Source: Liquidambar formosana | Taxonomy: Eukaryota; Streptophyta; Magnoliopsida; Saxifragales; Altingiaceae | Reading direction: 5' to 3' | Length of the DNA: 64,000 nucleotides | Assembly (NCBI GenBank): GCA_039720395.1 | Contig: CM077826.1 | Location: 18,415,053 to 18,479,052 of the forward strand | Shown here: positions 55,784 through 64,000 of the stretch, piece by piece | How positions within the stretch are numbered: the first letter of the stretch is position 1 | Layout of the letters: each line of letters opens with the position of its first letter | The notes under the pieces: generated by a model | Databases searched by the model: none | What the model saw: only the letters and a program-made list of their open reading frames with translations | What the model was told of the DNA's origin: nothing | Program-made: the position numbers and the translations under genes

Positions 55784-58700
55784 ATGGCTACCAAAGGAAA
55801 TAACTTTGTCCTTCTAAGTTTGTCGTGCTTCTTCTCCTTCATTAGCCCCTCTCATTCGTATACAGACACAATCCTACAAGGCCAATAGCTCAGCGATCGG
55901 GAGTACCTGGTGTCGGCTGAAGGGACTTTCAGGTTAGGATTCTTCAGCCCCGGCAGTTCAAGAAACCGGTATTTAGGGATATGGTACAACGTCTATTATG
56001 CAAATGATTCGCCGGTCGTATGGGCAGCCAACAGAAACACCCCTATCTCCGACGCATCTGGAGTTCTTAACATCGATCGTTCCGGCAAGATGATCATTTC
56101 CAACAGCGGAGCCAGTCCTATCGTATTAAGTTCTGTTCAAACGGCAAGTAACACAAGTGCTACACTGCTAGACTCCGGCAATTTTGTTCTGAGGGAACTG
56201 AATTCAGATGGGTCTGTGGAGAGGGTTTTGTGGCAAAGCTTTGATTATCCGACCCACGTGCTTCTGCCTGGCATGAAATTGGGAATCAACTTCAAAACTG
56301 GGCATAACTGGTCGCTCACTTCATGGGTAAGCGATGAGGTCCCTGCATCAGGATCTTTTACCTTGGGAGGGAACCCCAATGGTTCAAGGGAATTGATCAT
56401 CTGGTGGCAAGGCAAGGTCCACTGGACTAGCGGACTTTGGCGCGATGGGAAATTCGATTTCTTGCCCTTTCTATCCTCTCAAGAGTACAAGATATTTAGC
56501 TACATTTCTAATGAAGACGAGAGGTACTTTACATTTTCTATGGATAAAAACCGCAGTATTTCAGGATATAGGATGGATGGTACAGGTATGGTAATGCAAG
56601 AATATGGGAAGTCGATTATGGGTGCATGTTCCATTTTCGGGTTCCATGATTCTGACGGGTGCGTGAAGCAGACATTGCCGGAGTGCAGGAACGGTGAAGA
56701 ATATTTCGAGGTAATAACAGGTCCAATAGAAGGTAATGAATTGATGTTGGATGAAAGTGACAAGTTGAGTTTCACAGATTGTGAGGCCAAGTGCTTGAAC
56801 AACTGTTCTTGATTTGCGTTCGCTTCTGCAAATGACAACAAAACCGGTTGCCAGATTTGGAGTCGAGGTAATATCTATTATGGTAGCCGTGTTGGACCGG
56901 TTTATGTTCTTCAAACACACAAAGGTAAATCCATATCATCCTTAGACAAAGTAATAATCTGGTCTACAAGTCTACAACCCTCCCCGATTGTAACCTTGTA
57001 AATGCTTCTGATTACAAAATATGAGTCCAAACGAAATCCAAATTTTTGGTAAGAGAATCAATTTATTCTTTGCAAAAAAAAAAAAAATCCTATTTATAGA
57101 TCCTTTTATTTGCGAGTCAATAACTATGAGAAACATCTTAAATCAAGATGCCTCAGCTCCCAATTGCATTTTAATCTGAGGAATAAGCCTTCCATGCCAG
57201 TTAAAAAGGTGGTCGAGGCATAAGAAACACAATCACAAGTACTACGAGATGATGGTATATTTTGTTGATACAGCAAAGTGGAGGATATGGCTCATCATAG
57301 CAGTAGCAGGAATTCTATTTATACTCGTGTCGTGCTCCTCATGCTGTTTCATACGTAGAAAGCTCAGAGCTAGTATGTACAACACATTCTAACAGGACCT
57401 CTCTCTTTTATTAATTGATATGTAATCTCCTTCTGTGTCTAATCTTTTATGTTTGACCAACAGGGAGAAGCAGAAGGGAGCAAGAGATACTGTTATATGA
57501 GATAAGATCTAGTACAACACATTCTAGCAAATCCAGGAAAACAAATAAACTCAAAGGAGAAGGGAAGAAAAACCACGAGTTGCGATTTTTCAGTTTTGAA
57601 AGCATAGCATCCGCCACAGACAATTTTGCAACTACGAATAAGCTTGGAGAAGGTGGGTACGGACCAGTTTATAAGGTACACTCCAAGGGCTCTAAAAATT
57701 GAGTTGGTTTAATAAACCACAATAATATTAGGATTAATTAGTCATTTTTTCAGGGAAAATTACACGATGCTCAAGAAATAGCAATAAAAAGGCTTTCGAG
57801 AAACTCCGGACAAGGACTAGAGGAGTTCAAGAATGAACTTATACTGATTGCCAAACTGCAACACACTAATCTTGTCAGGCTTGTAGGATGCTGCATTGAA
57901 AGGGAAGAGAAGATTCTCATTTATGAGTACATGCCCAACAAGAGCCTTGATTTCTTCCTCTTTGGTCAGCAAACTTTACACCTTGTACTATAATCTATTG
58001 GTGAATTACAGATAGTCTTTTGATCCTTGCAAATTCCTCATATTTAATTCTACATAAAATTGACAGATCTTACGAGAAAAAAATTATTGGATTGGAAGAA
58101 ACGCTTCAGCATCATTGAAGGGATCGCTCAAGGACTCATTTACCTTCATAAATATTCAAGATTTAGAATAATTCATAGAGATTTAAAAGCCGGTAATATT
58201 TTACTTGATGATGAAATGAATCCAAAAATATCTGATTTTGGAATGGCTAGAATATTTGGGCGAAATGAATCTGAAGCAAACACAAACAGAGTTGTTGGAA
58301 CATAGTAAGTAAATAATACATCTACAATCAACCACAATGACCTGTGTAAATGCTTTCAAATACTAATGTAATTTGTTCAACTCTACAATCAGTGGTTACA
58401 TGTCTCCAGAGTATGCAATGGAGGGCATTTTTTCCATGAAATCAGATGTATTCAGCTTTGGAGTTTTGCTGCTAGAGATTGTAAGTGGGACAAAGAATAA
58501 TAGTTACTATCAAGCTGATCACCCACTTAACCTCGTAGGACATGTAAGTTCCATTTAAATCTAACCTTCTTCTATTACTTTCTCGTGTCAACTTGATTTG
58601 TATTCAGAATGCCCAGCCCAATATTTATATGAAATTGAGTTTGTTTCAGGCATGGGAATTGTGGAGAGAAGACAGAGTTTTGGAGCTAATGGATCAGGGT

Positions 58701-58958
58701 TTAGGAGATTCATACAACAATAATGAAGTTTTGAGGTGCATCCATGTGGGTCTCTTGTGTGTACAAGATAGTCCAGCTGATAGACCCACCATGTCAGATG
58801 TTGTATCTTTGATTAGTAACGAGACAATTTCACTCTCTGCACCGAAACAACCTGCATTTTTCATCGCCAGGAATTTGCTAGAGGCAGAGATTGCCAAACA
58901 AAACTCGGCAAATTGTTCCTTAAATGGGTTGTCCATTTCAGAGATGGAAGATAGGTGA
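55784..58958 (+). pseudogene. Type A S-domain receptor kinase, near-complete, two nonsense codons
   Basis: Seven exons: 55784-56924, 57274-57372, 57464-57675, 57754-57964, 58067-58304, 58393-58543, 58650-58958. Exon 1 encodes a signal peptide (FVLLSLSCFFSFI), a bulb-type lectin domain (LGIWYN, VVWAANRNTPISDASG, LLDSGNFVL, VLWQSFDYP), the S-locus region and a PAN domain with paired Cys. Later exons give the transmembrane helix and a kinase with [36 protein letters not shown] and a SEMEDR tail, all open. TAG at 55886-55888 (right after the leader) and TGA at 56810-56812 (at a PAN cysteine) are the only breaks I see. CES101-like family members are plasma-membrane receptor kinases in defence or development. 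As drawn it is a pseudogene; a base error at both sites would make it a gene. Confidence 0.9.
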
Positions 58959-58969
58959 AGGAATCGATG

Positions 58970-59985
58970 TTTCTTTGCCCAACATAGTAATTACTCTTTA
59001 TCGATAACCAAATTCTGTAAACCAAGTGTATCAATTTATGTATGCCTGCCTATGAGAGTGTACAGGTATACCTTGATTGATTTTAGTAACAAAATTCCAT
59101 AAATGTGTGAATTATGTGTGTAAGCATACACGGATTATTTTTAATAACAAAACTCCATAAACTTAATGTATCAATTATGTGTCTTTCTACGTGTGTTTGC
59201 AAGCATTCTACTGAAGGGCTCCTTTGTTTTTTTTTTTTTTTTTTTTTTTGGATAATTGAGTGAGTAGTCTCCTTGCAGTCACTCCTTAATACAAAGCATC
59301 ACACTCAAAAAAATTTTACAAGGACTCTCTTTGCACTCACACTTGATATTCAGACACAAACTCTCCAAACCCTGCCTTTCAAATGAGAGACTTCCTCCTT
59401 TTTTAGACAAGTCTCAGACTTCAGCCTTCGGATTGAGACCAAGAAAAATGAAAGATAGATTGAACTACAATAATGGGGTTCTGTTTGTGTTTTTTTTTTT
59501 TTTGGGCAAATAATGGTTGAAAAGCAGATTCCTGCTTTTTCTGAAAAATGGTTACCCTCAGATCGCATGTTCATAATAATGGACTAATGGTATTGGGAAT
59601 TTTCAGCTTTTTAGCATTTGAATTCCACAAGTCAAATGCTTCTTCTTGCTCCTAGGCTTCCAGAATTTTCAGCTTTCTAGTCCATCCTTTTGTCCAGAGA
59701 AAAATTTTTGAGAAATTTTTCTACTTCCATATTTTTTAGGAAAGGAATTTTTCTACTTCCATTCTTAATTTGCTCTGTTTTAAACTTGACTACATAGGAA
59801 GATGGTGGAATTGGCACTCCCCATGGCGAGCTAGGTGTTAATGGTTGGTGGAAATATATGGAGAGGTAAAGGCAGAGCATCCAAACTTCCATTACTGTCG
59901 TCTCATTGGATGTCAGCGCTGGATTTTCATGATGAGATTTAGAATCAATTGTGGGAATTAGACCCTATATAAGTTCCTCTATCTA
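58970..59985. repeat. Duplicated 3' flank of type A kinase
   Basis: It matches 30760-31860 except for the Stowaway insertion there. It contains a T-run at 59226-59250. No gene is seen. Homology to the other copy ends near 59985, at the edge of a foldback element. Confidence 0.6.
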
Positions 59986-59995
59986 AGTTGTCTCT

Positions 59996-60335
59996 AGATA
60001 TTTCAACCATTTCAAGTCATCTCCCCACTCCACTAATTTTAATTTTTTTAAGGTTTAAGAAAAATATAAAAGATTTTTATGACAAGTGATCTCTTAATCT
60101 ACTAGAAAACATCATTTTGAACAACTTTGCAGAAAAAAAAATTCCCAAAATAAAGAGCCAAAAAGTCTACTTAAATCATAGATTTTGGAAAAACTTTCTC
60201 CTGCAAAGTCTTTCAAAATGATGTTTTCTAATAGACTGCGCGACCACTTTTCATAAAAACCTTCTATATTTTCTAAAACTTTAAAAAATTAATATTAATG
60301 GGATGGGGAGATCACTTGAAATGGTTGCAATATCT
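59996..60335. mobile_element. Foldback MITE, family F copy 4
   Basis: Inverted ends: AGATATTTCAACCATTTCAA at left, complement of AGATATTGCAACCATTTCAA at right, continuing through ATCTCCCCA. The core shares family segments with the other three copies. It sits exactly between sequence matching the flank of type A (left) and the spacer after type B (right), where a type B kinase is missing. Confidence 0.65.
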
Positions 60336-61345
60336 GGACCCTATATGCATTTATATATGGACCATCCACACTATGCATCCAGGCCCATCAGATGGGTGTG
60401 ATTGTCTCTAAGCTGAGTTTTTTAATTTACCCATCTTGTTTTCAGTCATTGATTTCTATTTCTATTCTATTCTTCTTCTTCATCCATTAAATAATTTTTA
60501 CGTACTTGAAAAGTCTATTTTAAAATGTTCCAAGTTTTAAATGTATAGTGACCACAATCTGATTATGAGTTTTTAAATGGTAAAATGAATAAAAATTGGC
60601 AATTTGATGGGATGTTCGTAAAGGACCCAATGAATTTCTATTGGCAATTAAGGGATCTATGTATTCTAATTGAACCCACTTGACAGTAGATCTTTATACA
60701 ACATGAGACTCATATGATATTTTTGACACAAGTCTTTGGAGATTAGACTTGCTACTAGAAGATCAAAATTATATATCTTCATGTTTTCTACAAGGATTTC
60801 TTCCAATTTTCCTTTTAAACGACAAACTTTGTTTTTGACACAAGGTAAAATTGAAAGCAATCCACTTGGTAAGCCATGAGTATGTGTGTGTATGGCTTCT
60901 TCGATAGTCTTGCAAGTCTTTTCCACAAGGTGGGACCGTTGATCTTCTTAACGGTACGTGCACGAAGTCACAAAATGGTAGGGCCTTGATCCCATTGGGT
61001 TGCGGTACATATGTTATTATGAATGGTTGGTCAAATGGTTGGATTTTCTTGAGAAACTTCACATCGCTGGAGTAAAGTTAGAGCAAGAAATTTCCATAGA
61101 ACATGAACAAAAAGCAAAACTCCCAAAATAAGTAGTAGTTAATATAGCCGACTAATTGGACCATAGTATTAGTTTACATAATTTGAAGCACTTGATTACG
61201 ACAACTCAACAATCCTTTTGTCTAGAGCTTGTTGGCACAACATTATAACTTAATATAATAATATTACTCGTTTCTAAATTAAATAAAAGAAACCCACACC
61301 CCACACAAAATGGAAAAACCAAAAGCAAAACAAAAACAATGTATA
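60336..61345. repeat. Duplicated spacer after type B position
   Basis: It matches 36240-36975 and, past the CACTA position, 41907-42085; also 5230-5770. 60785-60955 is one diverged spacer unit. No gene is seen. Confidence 0.58.
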
Positions 61346-61720
61346 AGGAGGGATCCGTTTACACCTAGTGTAAAACTTCTACTCTTACATCCGTCAAAAT
61401 CTTTTTGTAAAAATAAAATTTCGCTAATCCAATCATTAGATTAGATATTCTATTGTTGCACATCATGCATGCCAAATTTCAAGTTAATCGGATATCGAAA
61501 AGATTTTGATCCATAAACCTACATTTCTTTTATAAATAAAACAATAATTTGAGACACTTTATGGATGGCATAGCCAATTAACTTGAAATTTGGCATGCAT
61601 GATTTGCATGAATAGAGTATCTAATCAAATTATTGGATTAATAAAATATTATTTTTACATAAAAATATTGAGGGGTGTAAAAGTAAATTTTTTTACATTA
61701 GGTGTAAACGGATCCCTTCC
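61346..61720. mobile_element. MITE with TA target duplication and long inverted ends
   Basis: Ends read AGGAGGGATCCGTTTACACC at left and the complement of GGAAGGGATCCGTTTACACC at right, flanked by TA (61344-61345, 61721-61722). It is non-coding. A degraded relative lies at 11935-12320. The TA duplication suggests a Tc1/mariner-type origin, but the terminus differs from the canonical Stowaway CTCCCTCC. Confidence 0.65.
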
Positions 61721-61748
61721 TAGATATATATATATATATATATATATA

Positions 61749-61802
61749 CTAGATATGGGCACATGTGCGTTGCACATGAATATTATTTAAATAAAAAAAT
61801 TT

Positions 61803-61833
<31 letters not shown>

Positions 61834-62192
61834 TGAACATGAAAATCTAATTATTTGTTACTTTTGTGTTAATTTAACTTATTAGAATAAACACTCAACA
61901 CAATAGGTCAAAATATAATTCCTTCAATTGTTAGGAGTTATGATAGGATTAAAAAGTTAGCTAGAACACATGTATAGTAGTGGAGGCTGTATAGAATTTA
62001 TGAAGTAAACATAAATTGTGTCATCTTTTTTCCTTCTTTTTTGCTAGAAAATAAACATTTTTAATTGGTTAAATATAAAACATTCTTAATTGGTTAAATA
62101 TAGGAGGCAAATAAATATTTAAAATTTAAAATAAGGATGTAATGGTCAATCAAAAGTGTTTCTAAAGTATAAACTTTTATAAGTAGTATAGA
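61749..62192 (-). mobile_element. Non-autonomous Helitron
   Basis: On the - strand it starts TCTATACTACTTATAAAAG (at 62192) and ends with a 7-bp hairpin (CATGTGC-AAC-GCACATG), nine bases, then CTAG at 61749. The host bases next to the ends are A and T on the + strand, as for insertion between A and T without target duplication. It is 444 bp with no Rep/helicase coding. A (TA)n tract borders it. Confidence 0.68.
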
Positions 62193-63208
62193 TATAATAT
62201 AATTTAATATGTGATACAAGAGCATCTTTGAGGGAGGTAGCAAAAAAAAAAAAAAAAGAGTAACAAATCTGTCTTTTGCTACCTTATGTGGGCTGTGGCA
62301 ATTAGCTACTTCAATTTGAGACGTGCATTCCAAAGGGAAGTAGTAAACATAATTATTTTATTTTTATTTTCTATATTTTATATTTTTTATGCTTTTAAAT
62401 ATTATTTAATTTATTTTTTTAATAAGTGAAATTGATCCCTCATAATATAGTTTTTCTTACTCTTTCTAAAAAAAAATTCTCAATTTTATTTTTATATGGT
62501 ATCATCATCTGCATTTTTTTTTTGTTCACTTAGAGATTGAAAAGAGAGTGGAGATCGAGATTTTCATTTTTTTTTTTTCCTCATTTCTGTCTTTTTTTTT
62601 TTTCCTTTTTCTTTTCCCCCTCACTTCCCATCAACAACCAAATTCAAGCAAAATAATAATAATAATTACCATATACATATATGACCCATTCCAACAATTT
62701 CTACGTTACAATCAAAACACATTCAAGGGTTTTCCTAGTCTACTCAAAATCCTCGAAATAAACCACCCCCAACCACAAACAAATTCAGCATCATATGAAT
62801 TCTCACCAAATTTCAAGAAATATATAATAAATGTATAAAACACTCACGCAACTACCCCTTGAGATCCAATATCATCTCCATGATGTGGATATTTGGTTTG
62901 TGACTGCACTGGGAAGTAGGTGTAGACCATTCTCGTTTGCTAGAGAATGAGAGGAAAAGGGAGATACGAAGTCAACGTGTTTTAGGATTATATGTATAGT
63001 ATTAAATGAAGTATTTGATTTAGGGTTTCCTTTGAATTCCTATTATGTCTTATATATTAATATATGTGTTTTAGAATTATAGTTTCCATATAGCTATATT
63101 TTCTATATATGCAGAAGGGTGGATAGTTGTATATTTAAAAATTAAAATAATGATATATTAGTCAATCAAAAGTTTTTCTTACATTCATCTTTTTATAGGT
63201 AGTACAGA
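62193..63208 (-). mobile_element. Second Helitron 5' part with unassigned sequence
   Basis: TCTGTACTACCTATAAAAAG read on - from 63208, with 90 bp of adjoining sequence shared with the Helitrons at 62192 and 566. Its own 3' end was not found. Within the interval, 62235-62290 has an inverted GGTAGCAAAA...TTTTGCTACC pair of unknown kind. No gene is supported. Confidence 0.42.
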
Positions 63209-63382
63209 TATAACGTTTTGGACACCGAAGACATATCGCTACCAACAAGCTCTAAATATATATAAAGGAAGAAAGATTCAATGCTGACTTCGAATGGATA
63301 AAATATAATACAACCAAATAAAAAATAAATAAAATCAAGATTTGTATAATACGGAGTAGGAATTTGAGTAGGAAAGGAAAGA

Positions 63383-63450
63383 GATTTAAAAGCTAATAAT
63401 ATTTTACTTGGCGACGACATAATATCTGATTTTGGACTGGCTTGATGAAT
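63383..63450 (+). pseudogene. Receptor-kinase catalytic-loop relic
   Basis: GAGATTTAAAAGCTAATAAT through TTTTACTTGGCGACGAC encodes RDLKANNILLGDD. After a deletion, ATATCTGATTTTGGACTGGCT encodes ISDFGLA (quoted in pieces of 20 or fewer: ATATCTGATTTTGGACTGG). GAATCTGAAGCAA follows, like the NESEAN segment of the other copies. This is about 65 bp of a type A-like kinase exon, with nothing else of the gene on either side in the window. Confidence 0.65.
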
Positions 63451-63599
63451 CTGAAGCAACTGCAAATAGTGAGAAGTCAAAGTTATGAATCACAATGTAA
63501 CCAAGAGTGGGGAATTCCATGTTTCCACGAACCTACGGAAGCTTGTTCAAACCGTGTAAACATACGGGGCATATCAAGATTTGTTCAAAAAAACAAAAA

Positions 63600-64000
63600 A
63601 CAAAAAAACAATTAGGATGAAGTTGTTCACCCAAAAAAAAACAAATTGAAGTCACTGCATAGTGGGGCCTTTAATGCAATCACCTCTCTGTATGCCGGAA
63701 GAAAAAACCTTAGGGGTAATTCTCGTAATAAAAATCAAGATTTGTCAAACTCGGCCTTGATTTGGAGAGGAACAACCCATCTCTCTCATTATTGAAAAAA
63801 TTGTTGATGGACAATAAAATTGGAAATCTATTAACTAGGGCATAAATCATGGAGCAATAAAAATGGAAAAATTGTTGATGGATAAAACAATTGTAAACCT
63901 ATTATTTAGGGCGTAAATAATGGAGCAATACAATTAGGATGGCGAAAATGGCATTTAAGAAAGAGATTTGATCTCTGTATAGTGAAAATGGCAATGTTTC
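63600..64000. repeat. Spacer block, second copy, running off the window
   Basis: It matches 8938-9326 in the same orientation, including the internal tandem duplication of about 70 bp. It shows that the duplicated module, or at least this spacer, begins again at the right edge. Confidence 0.72.

Overview
This is a 64-kb stretch of nuclear DNA from a eudicot plant. The evidence is AT-rich, intron-split genes with GT/AG splice sites, a receptor-like-kinase (RLK) cluster, and plant-type transposons of almost every class (Athila Ty3/gypsy, CACTA, Helitron, TRIM, SINE, LINE, Tourist, Stowaway and hAT-like elements). The species cannot be named from the sequence. No bacterial features, CRISPR arrays or tRNA genes were seen.

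The backbone is a decaying tandem cluster of G-type lectin S-receptor-like kinases (SD1/CES101-like), all on the + strand. Two paralog types alternate. Type A is the relic exon at 15.1 kb plus kinase at 16.5-18.2, last-exon fragment at 21.0, ectodomain at 21.8-23.0, truncated gene at 28.6-30.7, and near-complete gene at 55.8-59.0. Type B is the pseudogenes at 2.0-4.2 and 32.2-35.7. Their flanks are duplicated too: about 0.6-5.7 kb matches 33.2-36.7, 28.6-32 matches 56.6-60, and 8.94-9.33 matches 63.6-64.0. An ancestral A-B-spacer module was therefore copied repeatedly. No copy is visibly complete. The kinase at 16.5-18.2 is open but has lost its ectodomain, and the gene at 55.8-59.0 has only two stop codons, both in exon 1. 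A wall-associated-kinase (WAK-like) first exon stands alone at 10.1-10.9, and a PEX2 (peroxisome biogenesis RING protein) pseudogene lies at 24.6-26.7 on the - strand, split by a 1.5-kb hAT-like element.

Mobile DNA fills the rest. A 12.05-kb Athila-lineage retrotransposon (42846-54895, - strand) has two LTRs of identical length that show no difference by eye, a perfect 5-bp target duplication, a tRNA-Asp-type primer-binding site and a gag-pol frame with one in-frame UGA and a 3' frameshift. On its opposite strand, between pol and the 3' LTR, it carries a 202-codon coiled-coil ORF. A 4.75-kb CACTA element (37071-41823) has GTC target duplications, arrays of subterminal repeats and transposase remnants. 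Paralogous empty sites inside the window confirm several insertions directly (a SINE, a Stowaway MITE, a Tourist MITE).

Functionally the intact parts would encode membrane receptor kinases of the self-incompatibility/defence superfamily. The main story of the window is birth and death of such genes by tandem duplication, deletion and transposon insertion.
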